Source: an uncultured Collinsella sp.
GTDB lineage: Bacteria > Actinomycetota > Coriobacteriia > Coriobacteriales > Coriobacteriaceae
Length of the DNA: 64,000 nt
Assembly: GCA_902467875.1 (NCBI GenBank)
Contig: CABQWP010000004.1
Location: 1 to 64,000, forward strand
Reading direction: 5' to 3'
Shown: piece after piece, positions 17,059-25,544 of the stretch
Layout of the letters: each line of letters opens with the position of its first letter
How positions within the stretch are numbered: position 1 is the stretch's first letter
Notes under the pieces: generated by a model
Told to the model about the DNA's origin: nothing
Seen by the model: the letters and a program-made list of their open reading frames with translations, nothing else
Databases searched by the model: none
Made by a program: the position numbers and the translations under genes

Positions 17059-17775
17059 ATGAATGTAGAAACTGCGCAGCGGCTCGCCGACCTTCGCCGC
17101 AGCAAAGGCTTTAGCCAAGAAGGGCTGGCACGAAAGCTGGGGCTGTCGCGCCAGGCGGTCAGTAAATGGGAGCGCGCGGAGAGCTCGCCCGATACCGAGA
17201 ACCTGATCTCGCTCGCCAAGCTCTATGGCGTGAGCCTGGACGAGCTGCTCAATCCGAGCGATGAGATCGAGGACGATATCGAGTTTGAGAACGAGGACCG
17301 CGCCCGTCAGCGCGAGGCCGAGGCAGCAGAGCGCGCTCGCACCCATGAGGCGGCGGCGCGCGCTACCGAGGCGGCAACGCAGGCGAGTGATGCCGCCGCC
17401 AAGGCGGCGCAAGCGGCAAGCTGGAGTGCGCAGGCCGCCAATGCCGCTACGGCGCAGGCGACGAGTGGCGGCGCAGTTGGCTCGACTCCGGTGAAGGGCC
17501 CGTTCCAGTCGTTCCCGTATTGGGCCGTGTGCTGGCTGCTGTTCTTTTTGCTGATGTTCCTGTTTGATGCCGGCCCCTTTGCCGCGCTGATCTTCTTCAC
17601 GATTCCCATCTATCACTGGGTGGCGCGTGCGCTCGATGGTGATTGGGCGCGTGGAGATATTCAGGTTGGTCCGGCGCCGGTGGCGGCTAGGGCTCAGAAT
17701 ACTTCCGCTTCAGTTGATACTGACGTGGCTACCGCGACTACCGCTGACCGGATCGCCAAAGAGGGTGATGAATGA
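17059..17775 (+). CDS. XRE-family regulator with membrane helices
   Basis: The 238-aa protein starts with a Cro/CI-type helix-turn-helix (about residues 5-60, with the LARKLGLSRQAVSKWE recognition region). An alanine-rich, probably helical linker follows (85-135), then two hydrophobic segments (about 148-185), which would anchor it in the membrane. AGGAGG precedes the ATG. It overlaps the next gene, a DUF4097 membrane protein, by 4 bp (ATGA), so the two are translationally coupled. A membrane-tethered repressor that senses envelope state is a reasonable inference. Confidence 0.85.
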   Translation: MNVETAQRLADLRRSKGFSQEGLARKLGLSRQAVSKWERAESSPDTENLISLAKLYGVSLDELLNPSDEIEDDIEFENEDRARQREAEAAERARTHEAAARATEAATQASDAAAKAAQAASWSAQAANAATAQATSGGAVGSTPVKGPFQSFPYWAVCWLLFFLLMFLFDAGPFAALIFFTIPIYHWVARALDGDWARGDIQVGPAPVAARAQNTSASVDTDVATATTADRIAKEGDE

Positions 17776-18671
17776 TGAAGCTTTCGCATGAATCCAAGGT
17801 ACGCTTGGGCGTTGGCATCGGAGCGTTTGTGCTCATCGTTGGGCTTATATTTGGTGCTTCGCGGCTATTGACTCATTCCAATATGGTGCGTACGACCGGT
17901 ATTCTATCTGGCCATTTGTCTGATTTTGACGATATGTTTGACGACGATGATCTCTTGGATAGCGGTAACTATTCCGCTCGGCCTCAGCAGCTTTCGTGTA
18001 CGACCTTTGATGCCGATGAGTTTCGCTACCTCGATTTCGATATCGATGCGGCTACGGTGGACGTCAAGGTTGTTGATGGCAACAAGGCTCGCGTTATCGA
18101 GCGGGGACGCGTTGCCAATGGTATGGATGCCTCCAAGGCCGCGACGCAGAACATCGCATCCGTCGAGGACTCGACGCTCAAGGTTTCTCAGTTTGGAAGT
18201 GATGACGGTAAGGCAATTGACCGCTCGGTTACGGTTGAACTGCCGCGCCGTGTTGCCGAACATCTGAAGGGAGTCAACGCGCACGTGGGCTCGGGTGATC
18301 TGCAGATTGCCGGTGTCACCTGTGATGGTTTCGACCTTTTCCTGGGTGCGGGAGATGTAGAGTTTGCGGGCAGCGTGACTGATGCGCTTAGTGCAGAGGT
18401 CGGGTCGGGCGATGTAACGTTCGAGCTCTACCAGGCCCCCGCGAAGTCGATGGACGTGAGTGTGGGCTCGGGCGATGTGGAGATGACGGTTCCAAACTCT
18501 ACGGGCTTTAAGGCGAGCCTCACCTTGGGCAGCGGCGACTTCGAGAGCGATTTCCTTCCGCTTGACTACGACGGCGAGACCATTTTGAATCTTGAATTCG
18601 ATAATGGCGATAAGTCCGCCACGTATCGTTTTGAGGTTGGTTCGGGCGACATGTCATTTGATTCAGAGTGA
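17772..18671 (+). CDS. DUF4097-family membrane-anchored beta-repeat protein
   Basis: The 299-aa protein has one N-terminal membrane helix (about residues 11-32), then an Asp-rich linker (DFDDMFDDDDLLD) and an extracellular domain with repeated GSGD/GAGD turns. I count six such turns, in a right-handed beta-strand pattern typical of DUF4097/LiaG-like proteins. Such proteins often sit with envelope-stress regulators. It is coupled by ATGA overlap to the XRE-membrane regulator and followed by a terminator. The ligand is unknown. Confidence 0.85.
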   Translation: MMKLSHESKVRLGVGIGAFVLIVGLIFGASRLLTHSNMVRTTGILSGHLSDFDDMFDDDDLLDSGNYSARPQQLSCTTFDADEFRYLDFDIDAATVDVKVVDGNKARVIERGRVANGMDASKAATQNIASVEDSTLKVSQFGSDDGKAIDRSVTVELPRRVAEHLKGVNAHVGSGDLQIAGVTCDGFDLFLGAGDVEFAGSVTDALSAEVGSGDVTFELYQAPAKSMDVSVGSGDVEMTVPNSTGFKASLTLGSGDFESDFLPLDYDGETILNLEFDNGDKSATYRFEVGSGDMSFDSE

Positions 18672-18717
18672 CGGGCGGTTATCGAAGACTTATAAACCAT
18701 AGCTGCACTCTTTGATG

Positions 18718-18755
18718 AAGGCGCCGAAGCCGAGATCGGCTCCGGTGCCTTTGCC
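18718..18755 (+). terminator. Terminator after DUF4097 gene
   Basis: An imperfect GC-rich stem starting AAGGCGCCGAAGCCGA closes with TCGGCTCCGGTGCCTT over a 3-base loop and is followed by a short T-rich stretch. Confidence 0.7.
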
Positions 18756-18769
18756 TTTACAATGGGGAC

Positions 18770-20677
18770 ATGGAACAGATTATCTTGAACATACTCGTGG
18801 CTCTGCGTCGCGGCGAGACCGTGGACGACAAAGCGCTCGTCAAACTGATACATGCCGAGGCGCGCCGTGAGGGTGCCGACAAACGCGATTTGGCCAAGCG
18901 CCGTCTGCTGCCGTTCTACCAGCGGGTAAAACGTGAAGAGCCGGCTCGTTGGGCTGGGTGGAATGTCGATGCCGAGCTGGAACGTCGACTGCTGCAGGTG
19001 CTGCGTATGAAGCCTCGTCGCACGGCCTCGGGCGTGGCGACCATTACCGTCATCACCAAGCCCTGGCCGTGCTCGGGCGATTGCCTGTTTTGCCCCAACG
19101 ATCTGCGCATGCCTAAAAGCTATCTGCATGCCGAGCCGGCGTGCGCCCGTGCGGAGCAAAACTGCTTCGACCCGTATCTGCAGGTGAGCGCTCGTCTGAC
19201 CGCGCTTTCGCAGATGGGGCATGCGACCGACAAGATAGAGCTCATCGTGCTCGGTGGCACCTGGAGCGACTATCCGCAAGGGTACCAGACATGGTTTATG
19301 TCGGAGCTCTTTCGTGCGCTCAATGATGATGCGGTGGCGGGCGTGGCGGCCAACCCCATGTTGGCGTGCCCGGGCATCAGCCGTGCCGAGGCAGGGCGCC
19401 TGCTCGATGACGCTCCCGCCGATGCCCTGCCGCCGGTGGTAACAGAGCGCCGCGAGCGCTATCGGGCTGCCGGCATTGCGACAGACGAGGCTGAGCTTGC
19501 TGCCGGCGTTGCCGACGAGCAGGGGCGTGTGGATGCTGTCGTTGGTGGCTATAACCGCGCAGTGCGTCGTCTGTACGGCCCCGGTACGCCATGGGGCGAG
19601 GCTGCCGAGTGGCAGACGGCAACGATGGAGGAGCTTGAGCGTCAGCAGCGCATCAACGAGACGGCGAAGCATCGCGTGGTGGGGCTCGTTATCGAGACGC
19701 GCCCCGATGCCGTAACGCCGCAGGCCCTCACGCTCATCCGCCGCCTGGGTTGCACAAAGATTCAGATGGGTATTCAGAGTCTCGACCAACATTTGCTCGA
19801 TATCAACGAGCGTCGCATTTCGGTGGCGCAGATCGAGCGGGCGTTTTCGCTTGCGCGCTTGTTTGGCTTTAAGATCCACGCGCACTTTATGCTCAACTTG
19901 TTGGGCGCTACGCCCGAGGGGGACAAGCGCGACTACGAGCGCTTCATGACCGAGGGCGCTTTTATGCCCGACGAGGTCAAGGTCTACCCGTGCGCGCTCA
20001 TCGAGGGCTCGCGTTTGGTGGGCTGCTATGAGCGCGGCGAGTGGCGCCCCTATACCGAGGAAGAGCTGCTCGATGTGTTGGCCGACGACATCGTAGTGAC
20101 GCCGGCGTTCTGCCGCATCAGTCGCATGATCCGCGACTTTAGCTCCGACGACATCATGGTGGGCAACAAGAAGCCCAACCTGCGTCAGCTCGTTGAGAAC
20201 CGCTTGGCTGCTCGGGGTGACGGTGCGACGGTGCGCGAGATTCGCTATCGCGAGATCAGCACGGCGGGTGCCGACTTGGATGAGCTGACCCTTGACGAGG
20301 AAGTGGCATACGAGACGCCGGTGACGCACGAGCGCTTTTTGCAGTGGGTGACGCCGCAGGGCAAGATCGCGGGCTTTTTGCGGTTGTCGCTGCCCGATCG
20401 CGCCTTTGTCACCGCGCATGCGGGCGAATTGCCGACGAGGCCGGAGGAGGCGATGATTCGCGAGGTGCACGTCTATGGCATGGCGGCGCGCGTGGGCGAC
20501 CAGGGCCAGGCGGCGCAGCATCACGGGTTGGGGCGCGTGCTCGTAGAGCGTGCGTGCCAGATTGCTCGAGACGCGGGGTATACGCACATCAACGTGATTA
20601 GCGCGATCGGTACGCGCGAGTACTATCGCCATTTGGGTTTTTACGACCATGGACTCTATCTGCAAAAGGAGCTCTAA
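18770..20677 (+). CDS. elp3: Elp3-family radical SAM/acetyltransferase
   Basis: Elp3 family proteins modify the wobble uridine of tRNAs; the archaeal and bacterial forms act alone. The 635-aa protein has an N-terminal basic region, the radical SAM cluster cysteines Cys101, Cys105 and Cys108 (CSGDCLFC), the TIM barrel with GIQS and HFMLNLLG, and a C-terminal GNAT acetyltransferase domain (about 520-635) ending in GTREYYRHLGF. Length is near that of other stand-alone Elp3 proteins. The stop codon directly abuts the ATG of the next gene. Confidence 0.92.
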   Translation: MEQIILNILVALRRGETVDDKALVKLIHAEARREGADKRDLAKRRLLPFYQRVKREEPARWAGWNVDAELERRLLQVLRMKPRRTASGVATITVITKPWPCSGDCLFCPNDLRMPKSYLHAEPACARAEQNCFDPYLQVSARLTALSQMGHATDKIELIVLGGTWSDYPQGYQTWFMSELFRALNDDAVAGVAANPMLACPGISRAEAGRLLDDAPADALPPVVTERRERYRAAGIATDEAELAAGVADEQGRVDAVVGGYNRAVRRLYGPGTPWGEAAEWQTATMEELERQQRINETAKHRVVGLVIETRPDAVTPQALTLIRRLGCTKIQMGIQSLDQHLLDINERRISVAQIERAFSLARLFGFKIHAHFMLNLLGATPEGDKRDYERFMTEGAFMPDEVKVYPCALIEGSRLVGCYERGEWRPYTEEELLDVLADDIVVTPAFCRISRMIRDFSSDDIMVGNKKPNLRQLVENRLAARGDGATVREIRYREISTAGADLDELTLDEEVAYETPVTHERFLQWVTPQGKIAGFLRLSLPDRAFVTAHAGELPTRPEEAMIREVHVYGMAARVGDQGQAAQHHGLGRVLVERACQIARDAGYTHINVISAIGTREYYRHLGFYDHGLYLQKEL

Positions 20678-21553
20678 ATGAACAAGCCGAGTGTTTCTGC
20701 TGGCGTCGTTGCCGGCGTTGCTCTGGGAGCCGCGGCGCTTGGTGCGGCCGCTGTCGCTGTTCGTGCTGCCTGTCTGCAGGTTGCGCGAACCCGCAATGGG
20801 TTGGCGCGCGTGAAACGCGTGCACGATGAGGGCGGCGATGAGATTCGCGTCTTGGTGCAAGGTGGGGTCTACCAAAGTGCGAGTTACGTTGGCGAGCGCT
20901 GGGCAGAGCCCGTCTTTGCGTACTATCGTGCATTTGACGATGTGTTTGAGGCCGAGGACGCAATGCGTGATGCTTACGGGCATGGTATCGACTGTATGCT
21001 CATGCTGGGCGGCGGCGGGTTTGCCTATCCCAAGTTTGCACTGTTGTCGCACGAGGGCTTGCGCATGGACGTCATCGAGTATGACGGAGAGATTACGCGC
21101 CTGGCGCGCCGCTGGTTCTACCTGGACGAGCTGGAGCGCGCGGTGGGCGACCGCTTGCGGGTGATTACCGCTGAGGCGCGTTCGTACCTGGGCGTGACGA
21201 GCGTGGGGCATCGTCGCTACGACGTGATCGTGAGCGATTGCTTTGGCGGTGCCGAGCCCGTGCGCAAGCTGGCGACGGTTGAGGCGTTGCGTTTGGTGCG
21301 AGGCAGCCTGAACCTCGGGGGTATCTACGTTGCCAATATCGTGAGTGCAAACGAGGGGAGCGACGTGACGTTCCTGCGTGACTGCGCTGCCACGGCACTC
21401 GAGGTATTCGCCCATGCCTGGGTGGTCCCATGTGGCGATGCGGAGTTCGGCGGCGAGGAAAACTACCTGCTCATCGCCAGCGACGGCGACTACGCCTTTG
21501 CCGAAGCCGTGTCCTTCGACGCCGACTTCCTCGGCACCGCCCTTCACGATTAG
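20678..21553 (+). CDS. Spermidine synthase-like methyltransferase-fold protein
   Basis: The 291-aa protein has an N-terminal hydrophobic helix (residues 8-30) and then a spermidine-synthase-type Rossmann domain with MLMLGGGGFAYPKF, DVIEYDGEI and DVIVSDCFGG. Enzymes of this fold make polyamines, but many members of this group lack known substrates, and polyamine synthesis cannot be assumed. It starts at the base after the elp3 stop codon, so the two are co-translated. It converges on the helicase gene across a 38-bp inverted repeat. Confidence 0.75.
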   Translation: MNKPSVSAGVVAGVALGAAALGAAAVAVRAACLQVARTRNGLARVKRVHDEGGDEIRVLVQGGVYQSASYVGERWAEPVFAYYRAFDDVFEAEDAMRDAYGHGIDCMLMLGGGGFAYPKFALLSHEGLRMDVIEYDGEITRLARRWFYLDELERAVGDRLRVITAEARSYLGVTSVGHRRYDVIVSDCFGGAEPVRKLATVEALRLVRGSLNLGGIYVANIVSANEGSDVTFLRDCAATALEVFAHAWVVPCGDAEFGGEENYLLIASDGDYAFAEAVSFDADFLGTALHD

Positions 21554-21565
21554 TGCGTCTCCCTG

Positions 21566-21680
21566 AGACCAGTCTTTTTGGGACGGGGCTATTTTAGCTA
21601 CCCTGACAGGCAACGCGATCGGTTTGGCCGATTAACGGCAGGGGGTAGCTAAAATAGCCCCGTCCCAAAAAGACTGGTCT
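21566..21680. repeat. Perfect 38-bp inverted repeat between convergent genes
   Basis: Arms 21566-21603 and 21643-21680 are exact reverse complements over all 38 bases, with a 39-base spacer. The arm begins AGACCAGTCTTTTTGGGACG. The TAA stop of the downstream minus-strand helicase overlaps its right edge. It can serve as a bidirectional terminator, but it is much longer than needed for that, and both arms are unmutated, which suggests a recent or actively maintained element. Confidence 0.9.
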
Positions 21681-24124
21681 TATGCGTGGTCGTGCCAGCT
21701 GCGGACGCGCTGCTTCATGCCCTCTATGTCGAGCACGCCTTCGGCGAAGCCTTTGCGCACGAGCTCCTCGGGAACGTATTCGTCGTAGCGATCAAAATAA
21801 GGCACCTCGCCGGGATAGACGAGCTCAATGGGATCAAAGTCCTTCTCGGCCTCGGCGGCGAGCACCTCAAAGAACGTCTCCTCGTCGGCCTTCATCTTGA
21901 ACTGCATAAAGTATGGACGCGACGGATCGAGCCCGCGAAGGCCAAGCTCCGCGGCACACTTGATCTTGAGCATACGTTCGAGCGCCAGAAAGGCGTAGCT
22001 GCCCAGCCAGGGGAAGAGTACCCAGGTGTCTCCGCCCAGGTTAATGAGCGGCTTAGTTCCCGCGCCCGAAATCTCGGCGGTATGACGAGCCTGTGCAAGG
22101 CGTGCCCGCGCGTTACCCATAAGGTACGGATATGCCGCGTGCTCAGTGAGCGCTTGGCGCATGCGCTCGAGTACATGCGTATTGATGTCTCCGGGGCAGT
22201 CGCCAAAGTAGGCCGGCACCCGGCCTTTGACCTGCGTGGCAAAGACGGTATGACGCTTCCAGTCCACTTCTTCGACAATCCAGCAATGTCCGGCGATGGC
22301 GATGCGCTCACCGGGCGGTGGCGGGTTGACGATTGTGCCCAGCTCGGCCGATTCACTGCGAACGGTAAACTCTTCGTTTTCCTGGAATACGGCGTAGAAC
22401 TTAAAGTTGTTGATGATGCGCTCGCCCGCGAGACCTACGATGAGCCCACCGCCCTCGGTGACCTGGATGTGGTCGATCTTGATGAGGTGACGCAGCAGTA
22501 CGCGATAGTCATCGGCCGAGACGCGGTGAAAATAGCTGAGCGTGAGCACACGCTGAGCAAGCTCGGCCGGCGTGAGATCGCCGGTGCTGGCGAGGGTCGA
22601 CATGGTCTGGTGATAGAGCAAGCTGTAGGGGAGTCGATCGAGCTCGGGTGGCTCGACCCACTTTTCTTCGCGATAGAGTTGTACCAGCGCGATGCCCTGC
22701 AGGAGCTTCCACGGAATGGTCTCGGGCATCATCGTGCGCGGCTCGGGCTCCTCCTCGCGCATGACAAACCACATCTCGGGCGGAAGATCGCGGCGGCCTG
22801 TGCGCCCCATGCGCTGCAAAAAGGAGCTGACGGTAAACGGCGCATCGATCTGGAACGCGCGCTCCAGGCGGCCGATATCGATGCCGAGCTCCAGCGTGGA
22901 GGTGGTGACGGTTGTCTGTGCCTGTTCCTCGTCACGCATGAGCTCCTCGGCGGTCTCGCGTAGTGATGCCGAGAGGTTGCCATGATGGATAAGGAAGCGG
23001 TCTGGCTCGTGCCGGCTTTCACAGTAGCTGCGCAACATGGAGCACACAGCCTCTGCCTCCTCGCGCGAGTTGGCAAAGACCAGGCACTTGCGGCCGCGCG
23101 TATGCTCAAAGATATAGCCCATACCGGGGTCGGCGTTGTCGGGCGCCGTGTCGGTGGGGTTGAGAAGCGCCTGCTCGGTCGCTCGTGGGATGTCGACTTC
23201 GCCCTCGGGGGCCGAGGAAGTTCGGCGGTCCTTGGGTGCGGCCTTGCCCCGTGCCTGCTCGCGACGTTGGCGGCGTTCTTCCTGTGTAAGCTGTCCGCTG
23301 TGGCGCATGTCTTGGACACCGGGCGGCAGCGCCGCGGGTGGTGCCGCCTCAATGCGCTCGCATCCGAGCACCTCAGCTTCCTGCGGACCTGTGCTCGCGA
23401 ATCCTCGCTGCTGAGCCTGGGGACCCGAGTTGTAGAAGTGCTCCATGGAGATACGCCACACGCGGCGCGGCTCCTCAAAGCGGGGGATGACGCAGTCGCG
23501 TCCCGTCCCCTGCGACAGGAAGGCACCCGTGCGTTCCGGGTCCCCGATGGTGGCCGAAAGGCCGATGCGCCTGGGTCGCACGCCCGCCATGCGCGAAAGA
23601 CGCTCGATAAGGCAGAGCGTCTGCCCGCCGCGGTCACCGCGCATGAGCGAGTGGACCTCGTCGATGACCACATAGCGCAGGTCGCAAAACATGCGCGGAA
23701 TCGCCATGTGCTTATGGATTAAGAGCGCCTCGAGTGACTCGGGCGTAATCTGCAAGATGCCGCTCGGTTTTTTGATGAGCTTAGCCTTGTGCGACTGGGA
23801 GACATCGCCATGCCAGTGCCAGATAGGGATATCGGCCTCTTCGCAGAGGTCGTTGAGACGGACGAACTGATCATTGATGAGCGCTTTGAGGGGGCCAATG
23901 TAGAGGGCACCAACGCTTGCGGGCGGGTTCTCCCAAAACTCGGTCAGGATGGGAAAGAAGGCCGCTTCGGTTTTGCCGGAAGCCGTGGATGCCGTCAGGA
24001 GCACATTATCTTGCGTGTTGAAGATGGCATCTGCCGCCGCAACCTGGATGGAGCGCAGGCTCTCCCAATCGTGGGAGTAAATGAAGTCTTGGATAAACGG
24101 GGCATATCGGTCAAAAGCGTTCAT
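21680..24124 (-). CDS. Lhr-like DEAD/DEAH helicase (BrxHI-like)
   Basis: The 814-aa superfamily 2 helicase has TASTASGKT (Walker A Lys51), DEVH at 155-158, GLSATIGD and HRxGRTGRR-type motif VI (QRMGRTGRRD). A low-complexity insert of roughly 90 residues rich in Arg, Gln and Ala separates the two RecA domains. The C-terminal region is long and helical as in Lhr-like helicases. The ATG at 24124 has a strong GGAGG site. It is the third gene of a minus-strand operon behind the ATPase and TerB genes. A helicase of this type partners a BrxD ATPase in BREX type 2, which fits the neighbour. Its role in DNA processing is inferred. Confidence 0.85.
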   Translation of the reverse strand: MNAFDRYAPFIQDFIYSHDWESLRSIQVAAADAIFNTQDNVLLTASTASGKTEAAFFPILTEFWENPPASVGALYIGPLKALINDQFVRLNDLCEEADIPIWHWHGDVSQSHKAKLIKKPSGILQITPESLEALLIHKHMAIPRMFCDLRYVVIDEVHSLMRGDRGGQTLCLIERLSRMAGVRPRRIGLSATIGDPERTGAFLSQGTGRDCVIPRFEEPRRVWRISMEHFYNSGPQAQQRGFASTGPQEAEVLGCERIEAAPPAALPPGVQDMRHSGQLTQEERRQRREQARGKAAPKDRRTSSAPEGEVDIPRATEQALLNPTDTAPDNADPGMGYIFEHTRGRKCLVFANSREEAEAVCSMLRSYCESRHEPDRFLIHHGNLSASLRETAEELMRDEEQAQTTVTTSTLELGIDIGRLERAFQIDAPFTVSSFLQRMGRTGRRDLPPEMWFVMREEEPEPRTMMPETIPWKLLQGIALVQLYREEKWVEPPELDRLPYSLLYHQTMSTLASTGDLTPAELAQRVLTLSYFHRVSADDYRVLLRHLIKIDHIQVTEGGGLIVGLAGERIINNFKFYAVFQENEEFTVRSESAELGTIVNPPPPGERIAIAGHCWIVEEVDWKRHTVFATQVKGRVPAYFGDCPGDINTHVLERMRQALTEHAAYPYLMGNARARLAQARHTAEISGAGTKPLINLGGDTWVLFPWLGSYAFLALERMLKIKCAAELGLRGLDPSRPYFMQFKMKADEETFFEVLAAEAEKDFDPIELVYPGEVPYFDRYDEYVPEELVRKGFAEGVLDIEGMKQRVRSWHDHA

Positions 24125-24205
24125 GGGACCTCCTCTCATTAACGGACCGATCAACGCAACGGGCAACGGCTCGATATCTTGCAGCATCGGTGTTTGCCCA
24201 GATAA

Positions 24206-24241
24206 AACCTACAAAATAAACCTGTCCCTTTTTGGTAGGTT
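24206..24241. repeat. Short hairpin between ATPase and helicase genes
   Basis: AACCTAC (24206-24212) pairs with GTAGGTT (24235-24241), extended by A/T pairs, and the loop holds CCTGTCCCTTTTT. The ATPase stop codon complement (24240-24242) lies in the right arm. It may be a remnant of a palindromic element or an internal attenuator. Confidence 0.5.
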
Positions 24242-25544
24242 AGATGGTGAACTCGGCAAAGTTACGGTCGCCGCCTGCGGTGCCGGTGTCGTCTGTTGCG
24301 GCTGGCCGCGCCAGCGCGTCGCCACCGACGCTTTGTAGCAACTCGGCCACATTTGCATCGGGGTTCTGACACAGGATATCGAGCAGCTCGATAAAGTCGC
24401 GGATGACCTCGCGGGGCGTCAGATGCGTGTCGGCCCCCACGCGGCCAAACTCAATCTTGAGGAAGTCCACCAAGTCGTTCTCGGTAAGCGTGGGCGTCCA
24501 GCCAAAGTAGCCGGCGTGGATCTGCATGAGCTTTTCGATGAGCACCAGCAGCTCCTCGTAGGTGAGCGGCTGCAGGCGGATGATGGGCGCGAGCATGTCT
24601 TTGAGATCATCGCGCGCAAAACGGCCCTGGGCGAGACGGCTCCGAAGGGCCTCGTAGGAAAAGACGCCGCGGCGGCGGTCCTCGATGGAGGTCGGCGTGC
24701 CGCCCATGATCATGCCCAGGTACTGCGCTTTGCCCTGGAGCGTGTCGTTGTACATGGTCAGGATCTTCTCGTAGTTATATTGGCGCGTAATCGCGTTGGG
24801 AATCTTGTATAGATTCACGAGCTCGTCGATGAGCACCAACATGCCCTTGTAGCCGCTGCAGACCAAAAAGCGCGCAATGAGCTTGACGTAGTCGTACCAG
24901 TCGTCATCGCTGATGATGGTCGAGGAGCCTAGCTCGGCTCGCGCTTCGCTCTTGGTGCGGTATTCGCCACGAATCCATTTGGTCACCCGGCTCATAGCTT
25001 CTTCGTCGCCCTCGGATACGGCCGTGCGGTAGCGGCGGAGCATGCGGGTGAAGTCAAAGCCGTGGACCATCTCCTCGAGCGGGGCCAGTTGGGCATTGAC
25101 GACCGACTCGTCGACGTCGGCGCACGAGGCAACCCAGCGATCAAGAATAAGGTTGAGCGCACCGCCCTCAGGGCGCGTCTTGGTCGATATGTTGCGGATG
25201 AGCTCGCGATAGGTAGCGAGGCCCTGGCCCTGGCCGCCCTGTAGGCGGCGCTCAGGGGAAAGGTCGGCATCGGCGACCACGAAGCCCTCGCCCATGGCAT
25301 GCGTTCGGATGGTCTGGAGCAAAAAGCTCTTGCCGGCGCCGTAGCGACCGACTAGGAAACGGAAGCTTGCGCCGCCATCGGCGATGAGGCTCAGGTCGGT
25401 GAGCAGAGCACGGATCTCGACCTCTCGTCCCACGGTGATGTAGGGAAGGCCGATGCGCGGGACAACACCGCCCTTGAGCGAGTTGAGAATGACGGCGGCG
25501 ACGCGCTTGGGCACGCGGGGTGCTGCGGGTGCGGTATCACTCAT
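24240..25544 (-). CDS. BrxD-like P-loop ATPase (DUF2791)
   Basis: The 434-aa cytoplasmic ATPase has Walker A GRYGAGKS at residues 66-73 and Walker B MLVLIDEL at 235-242. Between them is a helical region, and PLTYEELLVLIEKLMQIH closes the family signature. This matches the BREX BrxC/BrxD ATP-binding family. It starts 8 bp inside the end of the TerB gene, so translation is coupled. The third gene is an Lhr-like helicase. The ATPase probably loads or controls the helicase on DNA in a defence or repair setting, but no PglX or PglZ is present. Function is inferred. Confidence 0.87.
   Translation of the reverse strand: MSDTAPAAPRVPKRVAAVILNSLKGGVVPRIGLPYITVGREVEIRALLTDLSLIADGGASFRFLVGRYGAGKSFLLQTIRTHAMGEGFVVADADLSPERRLQGGQGQGLATYRELIRNISTKTRPEGGALNLILDRWVASCADVDESVVNAQLAPLEEMVHGFDFTRMLRRYRTAVSEGDEEAMSRVTKWIRGEYRTKSEARAELGSSTIISDDDWYDYVKLIARFLVCSGYKGMLVLIDELVNLYKIPNAITRQYNYEKILTMYNDTLQGKAQYLGMIMGGTPTSIEDRRRGVFSYEALRSRLAQGRFARDDLKDMLAPIIRLQPLTYEELLVLIEKLMQIHAGYFGWTPTLTENDLVDFLKIEFGRVGADTHLTPREVIRDFIELLDILCQNPDANVAELLQSVGGDALARPAATDDTGTAGGDRNFAEFTI

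Noticed and set aside
18566..21613. A 1015-codon minus-strand ORF antisense to elp3 and its neighbour
   Set aside because: It is a mirror of high-GC coding DNA: the plus strand carries clear radical SAM and acetyltransferase motifs, and the antisense product has no domain or ribosome site.
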